The notes under the pieces: generated by a model
The model's database searches: none
What the model was told of the DNA's origin: nothing
What the model saw: only the letters and a program-made list of their open reading frames with translations
Origin: Gammaproteobacteria bacterium
GTDB lineage: Bacteria; Pseudomonadota; Gammaproteobacteria; Pseudomonadales; Azotimanducaceae
Direction of reading: 5' to 3'
DNA length: 40,913 bases
Assembly (NCBI GenBank): GCA_028821515.1
Contig: JAPPGA010000084.1
Location: 1-40,913 of the forward strand
Part shown: positions 1 to 7,625 of the stretch, piece after piece
Position numbering within the stretch: position 1 is the stretch's first letter
Layout of the letters: every line of letters starts with the position of its first letter
Position numbers and translations under genes: made by a program

Positions 1-1158
<1,158 letters not shown>

Positions 1159-1373
1159 TTCGGGAACTCCTCCTGATGAATTACAGCGAAGCCACACCGG
1201 TCGCAAAGAGAAGAAGTGGTGGCGTACCGGACGCGGGGCGTATCTTGTATGTGTCGGTGGCTACGATAACACTTGTATCGATGGGATGGGGACGAAGCGG
1301 GGACTCCGTGCAGTCAGCGTCTGGCAGGCAGGCTGTGAACTTGCGTTTGGTCGGCGTAGAGTGGCGCTCCCGT

Positions 1374-1450
1374 CGGGGCGTAGCGCAGTCTGGTAGCGCA
1401 CCACACTGGGGGTGTGGTGGTCGCCGGTTCAAATCCGGCCGGCCCGACCA
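1374..1450 (+). tRNA. tRNA-Pro (anticodon GGG)
   Basis: The 77 bases fold as a full cloverleaf: acceptor CGGGGCG, D arm closed by GCGC/GCGC, anticodon arm CCACA-CTGGGGG-TGTGG with anticodon GGG, and T arm GCCGG-TTCAAAT-CCGGC, followed by an encoded ACCA end. The anticodon and the bacterial tRNA-Pro style first base pair C1-G72 identify proline. One acceptor pair is unusual: the 3' strand reads CGGCCCG, so the fifth pair is G-G rather than G-C. The transporter remnant that follows ends only 5 bases from the tRNA 3' end, on the opposite strand. Confidence 0.96.
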
Positions 1451-1455
1451 GTCGA

Positions 1456-1710
1456 TCAGTCAGGCGACGGAATTCGCGCCGCCTTTTCTTCGTCGTACCA
1501 CAACGATGCCGGGAAGCTAGTGCGGAACTCCGTGTCGTACGGCGGGCGGTCGAACTTGTCCCAATAGACCACGTGTGGCCCCTCAACCTGCATGAGCGGG
1601 ATCGTGTCGAAATTCCAGAGCAGTATGCGATCCAGCGCCTTCTGCGCGGCGGCCAGTTCCTTACCGCGAGCGCGCGTCCAGAACCCGCGTCGCCAACTTG
1701 ACTCAACCAA
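1456..1710 (-). pseudogene. C-terminal fragment of an extracellular solute-binding protein (SBP family 5)
   Basis: About 84 codons on the minus strand, ending at TGA 1456-1458, read as the C-terminus of an ABC-transporter family 5 (peptide/opine/microcin C type) binding protein. The features are an ALDRILLWNFDTIPLM helix, VVYWDKFDRP, and a SLWYDEEKAARI tail typical of YejA-like proteins. The frame is open up to base 1710, exactly where the inverted repeat of an IS5-type element begins, and the rest of the gene is not found beyond the element (the next gene is a monooxygenase). The gene was therefore cut by the insertion and the upstream part lost. No start codon or expression signal remains. 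Confidence 0.8.
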
Positions 1711-2228
1711 GGAAGGTCTGAACAACTCCTCATTTCGAGGGTCACGAGTGACTCGTGCGGCGGTGCATCGATCAAACTCATGTCAAATCGCCTTCTCATA
1801 AGTTGCGATCATGGAGAACGGGTGCCGCGGGCGCCGGTTCGTCCGCTTTCCGAGCGCGGCGGGCACACGCGTCCCGCGTCAGTCGGTCGGGTAGCGCTCG
1901 GCGATCAGCAGATTGGCGAACCCGAGCAGCAGCGCGATCCGCTGCGTGTTCTTCGCCAAGCCCCGGTAGCGCGCCTTGCCGTAGCCGAAGTGCCGCTTCA
2001 CGTACAGGAACGGATGCTCCACCTTCGCCCGCACCGACGCCGTGCCGCTCCAGCAGGTGCCGGAAGTGCAGGATGGTCGTCTCGTCCGGCAGCGGACCCG
2101 TCAGCCGCAAACCCGCGAAGCGCCGGACCGATTCCACCTCGTACAGCAGGTCCTCCGTCCCTGGATCGCTCAGGTCGTAGAACGACTGCACGCAATGCAC
2201 CCGCAGCATCGACTTGTTCAGGCCTTCC
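1711..2228. mobile_element. Internally deleted IS5-family element, about 518 bp
   Basis: Near-perfect terminal inverted repeats bound the element: GGAAGGTCTGAACAA from 1711 on the plus strand and GGAAGGCCTGAACAA from 2228 on the minus strand (one mismatch). Inside lie the first about 58 codons and last about 53 codons of an IS5-type transposase on the minus strand; the DDE catalytic middle is missing. It has the form of a non-autonomous, MITE-like derivative that could in principle be mobilised by a related transposase supplied elsewhere. I did not find a clear target-site duplication flanking it. Between the transposase stop (1879) and the left end is a small inverted repeat (CACGAG-TGA-CTCGTG around 1743-1757) that might form a hairpin. 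Confidence 0.82.
1879..2209 (-). pseudogene. IS5-family transposase, N- and C-termini only
   Basis: The start ATG at 2209 opens the IS5-like N-terminus (LSDPGTEDLLYEVESVRRF, LRLTGPLPDETTILHFRHLL). After about 58 codons the frame shifts into the family's conserved C-terminus in another frame (AKVEHPFLYVKRHFGY, YRGLAKNTQRIALLLGF, LIAERYPTD) and stops at 1879-1881. The roughly 200-residue DDE catalytic core between these parts is absent, so the product cannot be an active transposase. A single internal deletion explains both the frame change and the loss. The family is clear from the two ends; subgroup naming would need a database search. Confidence 0.85.
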
Positions 2229-2254
2229 CTAAGGGGATTTCGAACCTGTAGGGT

Positions 2255-3493
2255 CTAGTTCCGGATCGCCTGCGCCGCTGGACGTCCACTGACGCCGCCG
2301 ACCATGTCGCGGCCCTCACGGCTCGGTGGTTTGGTCGGCTTGAGGCGCGCAGCGAAGTTGAACGGCTCGGTATCGATCTCCTCAAGCTGGATCTGGCGGT
2401 TCAGCACCGAAGTCTTCCAGGCTTCCTGTTCAGGATGACGTGCCTGGAACCATGGCATTACTTTTTTCGCGAAAAGTTCAAGACTTGCACAGATATCTTC
2501 ATGAGAATTCTTGCCCGCCTGGTTGAGCAGGATGACCTGGTCGACGTGTGCCTTCTCCAGTTCGTGCAGGCGCTCGGCGATGGTCTCCGGCGAGCCGATG
2601 AGTTCGCTGCCCGATCGTTTCTGCCCTGCGGGTGTCTTCTTCCACTCCTGGTAGCGCTCCCAGAAATTGACGCCGCCCGGCTCGAACGGGCCTTCCTTGT
2701 TATAGAGCTGCAGGGCGAACTGAAAGAACGTCCAGCCATCCGCCTTCTCCCAGGCCTCGTCGTCGGTTTCGGCGCACATGAAGCCGGAGACGACCGCGAT
2801 GTTTGGGTTGGCCTGGTATTCGCAGAGTTTCTCCTGGTCGTGCACGTAGGTGTTGTAGTAGGCGTGTACCCAGGCCTTGGCGGCGTCGAGACTGACGAAC
2901 TTGAAGCAGAGGCATCCCATGCCCCGGTGCGCGGCGTAGCGGATGGTGTCGAGTTGAGAGCAGGCGACCCATAGCGGTGGGTGCGGCTTCTGCAGCGGTT
3001 TCGGCACGACCGCGCGGTGCGGGAAGTGGAAGAACTCGCCCTCGTACTCCCAGCCGTGGTTCCAGAACATCGGCAGGGTGCAGCGCACGGCGTCCTCCCA
3101 GATCAGGCGCTTGTCGCGAAACCGCAGGTTGAAAGGGTGCAGTTCTGTGACCGAGGCGCCTTCGCCGAGCCCGAGTTCGACGCGCCCGTCGGAGATCAGG
3201 TCCAGCGTCGCGACTCTTTCGGCGACTCGGGCCGGGTGATTGGTGGTGAGCTGCACGATCCCGTGGCCGAGTCGGATGTTGCGGGTGCGCTGGCTGGCGG
3301 CCGCGAGAAAGACCTCCGGGGCGGAGGAATGGGAGTACTCCTCGAGGAAGTGATGCTCGACTTCCCAGGCGTAGTCGAACCCCAGTTGATCGGCGAGTTC
3401 GATCTGTTTCAGCGAGTCCTTGAACAGCCGATGCTCGCTGTCTTCCTGCCAGTCTCGCGGCAACTGGTGTTCGTAGAAGATGCCGAATTTCAC
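2255..3493 (-). CDS. LLM-class flavin-dependent oxidoreductase (luciferase-like monooxygenase)
   Basis: A 412-residue protein of the bacterial luciferase-like TIM-barrel superfamily. It begins MKFGIFYEHQLPRDW and shows hallmark segments: LADQLGFDYAWEVEHHF in the first third, IRLGHGIVQLTTNHPARVAE and LDLISDGRVELGLGEG around residues 90-120, and a C-terminal IGSPETIAERLHEL segment that normally helps bind reduced flavin. Such enzymes use FMNH2 and O2 to oxidise aldehydes, ketones or other small organics in the cytosol; the substrate cannot be read from sequence. A purine-rich GGAGGGAG lies about 12 bases before the ATG, with a nearer ACGGGTG. The gene stands alone, with its 3' end about 26 bases from the IS5 remnant. 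The upstream gap (3494-3616) holds only a short GTGAC direct repeat around 3534-3547 that I would not over-interpret. Confidence 0.9.
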   Translation of the reverse strand: MKFGIFYEHQLPRDWQEDSEHRLFKDSLKQIELADQLGFDYAWEVEHHFLEEYSHSSAPEVFLAAASQRTRNIRLGHGIVQLTTNHPARVAERVATLDLISDGRVELGLGEGASVTELHPFNLRFRDKRLIWEDAVRCTLPMFWNHGWEYEGEFFHFPHRAVVPKPLQKPHPPLWVACSQLDTIRYAAHRGMGCLCFKFVSLDAAKAWVHAYYNTYVHDQEKLCEYQANPNIAVVSGFMCAETDDEAWEKADGWTFFQFALQLYNKEGPFEPGGVNFWERYQEWKKTPAGQKRSGSELIGSPETIAERLHELEKAHVDQVILLNQAGKNSHEDICASLELFAKKVMPWFQARHPEQEAWKTSVLNRQIQLEEIDTEPFNFAARLKPTKPPSREGRDMVGGVSGRPAAQAIRN

Positions 3494-3616
3494 CCGTCCG
3501 ACTCCCTCCGTAAGACTCTCATATCGACAGTCCGGTGACCCACGTGACCCTCTCGAAAATGTGACACATTACTGAAAATATACTGATTCAAAGATGTTCG
3601 GAATGAGTAGTTTCGA

Positions 3617-4057
3617 TCACCGCGGATGTTCGTCCGCCCGCACTCTCCGCATGGTTCTCCATGCGATCAACGCGAGCAGCAGGACTCCCACGGCGGACAA
3701 TTGCCAAAGCCACATCTTGGCATCCGCCAAATACGCGAGCGCCACGATGGAAAGCACTACTCCCAAGGCTGCGGGAGCCAGTTCTTTGGAAACCTCGCGA
3801 ACAATTGCCATCTTCGTAATCATTTCGGTACCCATGTCGATACGCAGTAGTTGACACATCCCGCAAACCGCAGCCGCACACACCGCCATCAACGCAGGCT
3901 TAAACAAGGTCAAGGTCCCGGGAAATCTAAAAGCGGTGCAACGAGGTGGAGCGCCCTGTCCCGCCGGCTGAAGGGCTTTCGCTGCCCTTTTCACCCGTTG
4001 CGACAAGCTCGACACGCTATTTCTCGGCTTCATCATCTTCGTACTCATCGTTGACAC
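3617..4057 (-). CDS. Hypothetical inner-membrane protein
   Basis: A 146-codon frame with clear membrane segments: one around residues 50-72 (LFKPALMAVCAAAVCGMCQLL) and two close together around 95-135 (PAALGVVLSIVALAYLAD, then WLWQLSAVGVLLLALIAW), ending in a basic cytoplasmic tail RTMRRVRADEHPR. No family is recognised. The ATG at 4057 follows AGGGTG with reasonable spacing, but the first 40 residues overlap a small acidic ORF (4017-4109), so the true start may lie further in, for example just before the first membrane helix. Three small genes (4639 down to 3617) are close and co-oriented and could be one transcript. Function unknown. Confidence 0.55.
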   Translation of the reverse strand: MSTMSTKMMKPRNSVSSLSQRVKRAAKALQPAGQGAPPRCTAFRFPGTLTLFKPALMAVCAAAVCGMCQLLRIDMGTEMITKMAIVREVSKELAPAALGVVLSIVALAYLADAKMWLWQLSAVGVLLLALIAWRTMRRVRADEHPR

Positions 4058-4109
4058 CCTGCTTAGCGTTAACGCGTCCCGGTTCTTCGTCTTTTCTGTG
4101 TTTTGTCAT
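4017..4109 (-). CDS. Possible 30-residue acidic small protein
   Basis: A short frame, ATG at 4109 and TAG at 4017-4019, encodes a charged peptide beginning MTKHRKDEEPGR and ending NDEYEDDEAEK. It is preceded by GGGAGTGAG with normal Shine-Dalgarno spacing and sits 26 bases after the stop of the upstream exported protein, which favours translation. It overlaps the start of the membrane-protein frame. It may be a real small protein or simply a leader that couples translation to the next gene. No family recognised. Confidence 0.35.
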   Translation of the reverse strand: MTKHRKDEEPGRVNAKQGVNDEYEDDEAEK

Positions 4110-4135
4110 TGTGTGCTCACTCCCATACGCTCGGA

Positions 4136-4639
4136 TCAGAGTTGGTCCGCTCTCACTTTCGCCGGTTGGTTCGAGCACCTTTCGAAATTCTGGAATTCAT
4201 AAGAGAGACTCACGTCTACGCCGATTTGAAGTAGCCGAATGCTCCTGACCCCGTTTTGCTCGCTTGGATTCACCTCCCACTGGGATGAATTGAAGACAGG
4301 ATTCTGTTCGTCAGACCATGGTTCACTATATTTGGTGACCAACATACCCTTAAGCCTTTCGAAACCGTCAGGGTCTCTCTTCGTTTCCAATGTGAGATCG
4401 ATCCGACACACCCCAGTGGCATTTGTACCATACACAACCATCTTGCTGAATCCGGGAGGTGCCGGGATAACTTCATCGTAGGGAAGCTCATATCCGCCTG
4501 CAAATCTTGTTTTGCCACCGTTGCCCTCGACCGAGCTGCCCATCACTATTCCGAACGGCCCCGATGGCTCGGTCGCCTCTCCGGCCTGTATCGGCCGCAC
4601 GTAAATCATCAAAGCGGCGATCAATGCTGATTTCGGCAT
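4136..4639 (-). CDS. Hypothetical exported protein
   Basis: A 167-residue protein starting at the ATG at 4639, chosen because GGAGGGAGACAGAT lies directly before it and the first 22 residues (MPKSALIAALMIYVRPIQAG) look like a short signal peptide with an AxA-like cleavage region. A longer in-frame start upstream at 4801 has no comparable support. The mature part contains an ATGVCRIDLTLETKRDPDGF segment and a Cys near the C-terminus (FERCSNQ), so a disulfide is possible in the periplasm. I do not recognise the family. It is the first of three small co-oriented frames. Confidence 0.6.
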   Translation of the reverse strand: MPKSALIAALMIYVRPIQAGEATEPSGPFGIVMGSSVEGNGGKTRFAGGYELPYDEVIPAPPGFSKMVVYGTNATGVCRIDLTLETKRDPDGFERLKGMLVTKYSEPWSDEQNPVFNSSQWEVNPSEQNGVRSIRLLQIGVDVSLSYEFQNFERCSNQPAKVRADQL

Positions 4640-5097
4640 ATCTGTCTCCCTCCGGACCTGCCATGATTGTAACCAGCGCCCTTCGGGGGATGTGGAGGCA
4701 GCCCGAGTCGTTGCCAGCAGGAGCGGCATCGAACTCCGGTGCGAACCAGCCCTTGGAGGGGCAGCAGGAACTATCCTGCGTCCTTTGGAAGGTCGCATCA
4801 AATGTGGGGTGCCGTCTTCCCGTCGCCGCCCTCGCGCAGGTGCTTGGCGGGTTTGAAGCGTGCCAGATGCCTGCCATCGAGTTCCGCCGGCTGGACCTCC
4901 GCGTCACTCCCCGACAGGTACAAGGATGTTGAAGCTGGCAGCGCTTGGATCGGTGGTAGCACACGCCGCTCTACCACGAGGATTCAAGGCTGATCGTCAG
5001 GCTGTCGGGAGCGAAACCAGCGCCGTCGCTTCACGCCAACCGAGCCGCACCTGAAATGAACATCCTGTCGCCCGATCGGTGGTCCTCGACGGGGGTG
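4640..5097. other. Mostly non-coding stretch with one doubtful small frame
   Basis: This 458-base gap separates the exported hypothetical from the siroheme-decarboxylase-like gene. The only frame with protein-like character is on the minus strand from a GTG at 4977 to TGA at 4798-4800 (about 59 residues), ending in LDGRHLARFKPAKHLREGG. The FKPAK-L segment faintly recalls HU/IHF C-termini, but the frame has no Shine-Dalgarno sequence and no DNA-binding arm, so I treat it as a decayed fragment at most. No RNA gene or repeat is seen. Confidence 0.3.
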
Positions 5098-6222
5098 TCA
5101 GTGCTCTTCGCAGGCACTGTACCGGTTGCGGGACGGTAGCACTGCGCGCTGCGGACAGCGGATCGTTCCGGGGAATTCTTCGTCTACCCAGCTGATCAGC
5201 CTGGCCAGGTCCCGATCATGGAGTGTGCAGTAGAGGTTGTACGGCCAGATCGGGGCGCGGGGGATGCACCGGTGGCACTGCTCGACCCACGGGGTTTCGG
5301 CAAGCCGTTCACCGACCTTATCCACCGCATGGCGCGAGACGTCGAATACCACCAACGCGTCTGGCCCAAAACCGGGCGAGCCATGGCCCACGGTCACTCC
5401 CATGCTCGCGATCAAGCCTTCGTCCAGCAGACACGTCAGCCGCTCTATGACCCGTGCCTCGGAGATGCCGACCTGTTTCGCTACCGCCGCGTAGGGGCGC
5501 TCCATAAGCGGCAACCCTTCCTGGATGGCCGCCAGGAGACGACTGTCGGACGCACCGAGCGGCGGGTACCGTTCCAGGGACGTTTCTGTCGCAGCACGAC
5601 AGAGCCCGGGCGACGTCTGGCGAGGTGACCTGAATTCGACATCTCCGCAGTAGTCTCGCTCCAGGCGCAGGTCGAGAACCTCGACGCCTGTGCGCCGGCG
5701 AATGTCGGCGACGGCGTCGTAGAGATCCCCCGCGTTCGGAGCCGCCAGCGCAAACCAGAGGTTAAACTCGTGGTCGCGCTCACAAATGTGGCCGACTCCT
5801 CGATAGCGGGTCACCGCTTCCCTTATCGAACGGAGCCGCGCCTTCGGGGCCGCCATCGCCACCAAGGTGCTCGTGCCGACTGTTTCCGGCGTGGGCATCG
5901 GACCGATCCAGTCCACCACTCCGCACCGCTCAAGCCCCTCGAAACGCCGGAGCACCTCGTCCGTCCGGCTATTGACGCGGCGCGCAATCTCCTCGAACGG
6001 TTTCTCGCAGACCGGGAAGTCGCGTCGGCAAGTGTCGAGCAATTGCCAGTCCAGCCAATTGAGGACCGGCACGTCGCGCGTGATCGAAGCGGCGCCTGCG
6101 ATGCGGGTTCCGGGTAGCTGCCTGTGCGAACCCGACCCGCGCGACCCGCGAATCGAGACGCTGGATGGGGCGCTTCGTGACCCGTTCCGGTTGGCCTGGT
6201 ACTGGGCTATGACCGTCGCCAT
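5098..6222 (-). CDS. Fused two-domain siroheme-decarboxylase-like protein (NirD-NirL / AhbA-AhbB type)
   Basis: A 374-residue protein with two Lrp/AsnC-like halves of the siroheme decarboxylase family, which convert siroheme to 12,18-didecarboxysiroheme for heme d1 or alternative heme synthesis. Residues 52-195 are NirD/AhbB-like: a winged-helix opening (NWLDWQLLDTC) and the conserved GHICERDHEFNLWF (H145, H151, N154, W156). Residues about 223-374 are NirL-like: DSRLLAAIQEGLPLMERPYA, then QCHRCIPRAPIWPYNLYCTLH and a VLPSRNRYSA end. The first about 50 residues are low-complexity, and the first 18 resemble the N-terminus of the neighbouring transglycosylase. The ATG at 6222 follows GGAGGTAGTGGA; a longer frame to 6372 runs through the promoter and is rejected. 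No nirS, nirE, nirF or other heme d1 gene is in the window. The nearby FixL/FixJ pair and shared promoter suggest low-oxygen control (inference). Family firm, exact product uncertain. Confidence 0.85.
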   Translation of the reverse strand: MATVIAQYQANRNGSRSAPSSVSIRGSRGSGSHRQLPGTRIAGAASITRDVPVLNWLDWQLLDTCRRDFPVCEKPFEEIARRVNSRTDEVLRRFEGLERCGVVDWIGPMPTPETVGTSTLVAMAAPKARLRSIREAVTRYRGVGHICERDHEFNLWFALAAPNAGDLYDAVADIRRRTGVEVLDLRLERDYCGDVEFRSPRQTSPGLCRAATETSLERYPPLGASDSRLLAAIQEGLPLMERPYAAVAKQVGISEARVIERLTCLLDEGLIASMGVTVGHGSPGFGPDALVVFDVSRHAVDKVGERLAETPWVEQCHRCIPRAPIWPYNLYCTLHDRDLARLISWVDEEFPGTIRCPQRAVLPSRNRYSACEEH

Positions 6223-6259
6223 TCCACTACCTCCATCTATCGTTGACTTGCTGTTCCAG

Positions 6260-6319
6260 ACTATAGGCTTGTGGTCGGCTTGCTGTCTTTCCGGTCCCTT
6301 CCCTACGTACAAGTACGGA
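6260..6319 (-). promoter_or_regulatory. Promoter copy A (siroheme-decarboxylase-like gene), palindromic operator
   Basis: Read on the minus strand, a perfect inverted repeat CGTAC-TT-GTACG (6306-6317) sits inside TCCGTACTTGTACGTAGG, followed by AAGGGACCGGAAAGACAGC and a TATAGT -10 candidate at 6265-6260. No -35 hexamer is visible, as expected for an activator-dependent promoter. The palindrome centre is 49 bases from the centre of the -10, exactly as in copy B. The GTACGTAG core resembles rhizobial FixJ-type sites as I remember them (GTAMGTAG). Binding by the neighbouring FixJ-like regulator is inferred. Confidence 0.6.
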
Positions 6320-6417
6320 TTGGTACGTGAGCCGTCCCGGCCGTACGAGGCTGGAGAAATCACAGGCTGCATCCCCGTTGCAAGATGCCGGGAAACCGCA
6401 AGTCACTGAGCTGCGTG

Positions 6418-6510
6418 TCACTGGGAGTATTGCCCGACCGGAGCGATTACGGCCGGAAGCGTCATCCGCACATGGGAGAGGCTATCCGTCCGCATATGTG
6501 ACACGGTTGG
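6418..6510 (-). pseudogene. Remnant of a FixJ-type regulator C-terminus
   Basis: Between the transglycosylase stop and promoter copy A, the minus strand encodes RTDSLSHVRMTLPAVIAP followed shortly by TGA at 6418-6420. This matches the last part of the complete regulator at 7530 (ADSLSHLVRMTLLAGVDP), with one in-frame codon missing and scattered substitutions. Upstream residues also partly match (VSHM versus VMTKM). It has no receiver or recognition helix and is not a gene. It marks the edge of a duplicated segment. Confidence 0.7.
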
Positions 6511-6535
6511 AACGGAAGCGCGCGGCACTTGCCGC

Positions 6536-7330
6536 TCAGGTGCTTCGATAGTCGGCGAGATACCGCTGTATCTTTGCGAGGTAGCGGTCGGCGGCGGCGG
6601 CGAAGTACCGGTTGTTGCGGTTGCGGTACCCGACGTTGTACGAACGCAACGCACATGCCTCGGCTTCCGTCACTCTTTGCGCGCAGATATCGACGTAGTG
6701 CGCAAGGATGCGGGCGGCGCAGTCGATGTTCTCTTCGGGGTCGGCGAGATTCACACCGCACCAGGCCCCCCACAGATCGGGGCGAATCTGGCCGGGACCC
6801 ACTGCGCCCATCGCCGAGCGGACGTCCTTGCGAAACGAACTCTCGGTCATGACCAGGCTGGCCAGAAGTTCGGGTGCCAGCGCCTGGCGCGTGGATGCTT
6901 CGAGGATCCATCCGGCGAACTCGTCCGCGACCGAGGACTTGAGTCGGAACGCTTGCGCGAGGTGGGCGGCGAAAGCGTCGCGCTCCTCAGTCCAGGTTGC
7001 TCGGCTGGCTGGCTGGGGAAGGGAGATGGGGACCAAAACCCGGTCACGGTCCACCCGAGTCGGGGTACCCGCAACGGCGAACGCACAGGCTGCAGCCAAA
7101 AGGAGCAGTGCGACACGAATCGTGCCGACGCACCGGAGCCGCCTCCCGGGCGTCTCCGGTTTCGTGCTACGCACTCCCGCGTGCAAACGGAGGGGAGCCA
7201 GCGGCCTGCGACCCGCAACGCATGACGGAACGCCTTCCGCAGTGCAGGCCGAACTCCCGTTCGCTTGTTGCGAACGGACCCTGTGTGACCCGATACGGCT
7301 GGTCTGGCCTTGTGAAACTGCCGTCGACAT
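6536..7330 (-). CDS. Lytic transglycosylase, SLT domain, membrane-anchored or exported
   Basis: A 264-residue protein with one N-terminal hydrophobic segment (IRVALLLLAAACAFAVAGT, about residues 71-89) and a C-terminal SLT/goose-lysozyme-like domain (about 135-262). The catalytic Glu is E163 in TESSFRKD, followed by the family motif AMGAVGPGQIRP and, later, SYNVGYRNRN. Such enzymes cleave peptidoglycan between MurNAc and GlcNAc in the periplasm with formation of 1,6-anhydroMurNAc. The roughly 70 residues before the membrane segment are Arg/Ser-rich and unusually long. The first about 18 match the leader of the siroheme-decarboxylase-like gene, so the annotated N-terminus may derive from the duplicated promoter segment. 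The ATG at 7330 has GGAGGTAGTGGA before it. Small single-domain enzymes of this kind often serve secretion systems or pili, but none is nearby. Confidence 0.88.
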   Translation of the reverse strand: MSTAVSQGQTSRIGSHRVRSQQANGSSACTAEGVPSCVAGRRPLAPLRLHAGVRSTKPETPGRRLRCVGTIRVALLLLAAACAFAVAGTPTRVDRDRVLVPISLPQPASRATWTEERDAFAAHLAQAFRLKSSVADEFAGWILEASTRQALAPELLASLVMTESSFRKDVRSAMGAVGPGQIRPDLWGAWCGVNLADPEENIDCAARILAHYVDICAQRVTEAEACALRSYNVGYRNRNNRYFAAAADRYLAKIQRYLADYRST

Positions 7331-7625
7331 TCCACTACCTCCGACTATCGTTCGCTGACGTTCCGAACTATAGGCGCATACGGGACAAGCTGTCTTTCCG
7401 GCCCCTTACCTACGTATAAATACGGAGTCGCACACCGGCCCATAGTCGGGGCGGCCGATTCTGCCGACACGAGGCAGCATCATCTGGCCTGACGCTGGGA
7501 CGCCCGAAGCTTCCACCTTGAGCAGCGGGTCACGGCGTGGCGTTACCCACTGGATCGACCCCGGCCAGGAGCGTCATCCGCACGAGATGGGAGAGGCTGT
7601 CGGCACCCATCTTCGTCATGACGTT
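7277..7625 (-). repeat. Duplicated regulator-end/promoter/leader segment, copy B
   Basis: The partner of 6169-6510: it holds the genuine 3' end of the fixJ-like gene, an intergenic stretch of nearly the same length as in copy A, the palindromic promoter and the first codons of the transglycosylase. Because this copy includes an intact gene end, it is probably closer to the ancestral arrangement regulator-promoter-target. Confidence 0.7.
7367..7426 (-). promoter_or_regulatory. Promoter copy B (lytic transglycosylase), palindromic operator
   Basis: The minus strand carries the perfect inverted repeat CGTAT-TT-ATACG (7413-7424) within TCCGTATTTATACGTAGG, then AAGGGGCCGGAAAGACAGC and a TATAGT -10 candidate at 7372-7367. 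It is the same architecture and spacing as copy A (49 bases between centres). Where the palindrome arms differ from copy A, both arms change together (GTAC to GTAT and its complement), so symmetry is preserved, which points to a functional protein-binding site. Confidence 0.62.

Larger units (their letters stand above)
6169..6510 (-). repeat. Duplicated regulator-end/promoter/leader segment, copy A
   Basis: From the fixJ-like remnant through about 100 bases of intergenic DNA, the palindromic promoter, the identical Shine-Dalgarno context (GGAGGTAGTGGA-ATG) and about 18 codons of the gene, this segment aligns with 7277-7625 in the same order and orientation. Similarity is highest from the palindrome to the start codon and falls off on both sides. 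The N-terminal codons also align (ATGGCGACGGTC versus ATGTCGACGGCA). Confidence 0.7.

Noticed and set aside
3541-3562. GTGAC direct repeats and a CACGTG-like word upstream of the monooxygenase as an operator
   Set aside because: Short and asymmetric, with no related regulator nearby; not distinguishable from chance.
4489-4964. Several open frames of 80-160 codons on both strands
   Set aside because: They overlap each other and the exported hypothetical, lack ribosome sites, and have Arg/Ser/Pro-rich out-of-frame composition.
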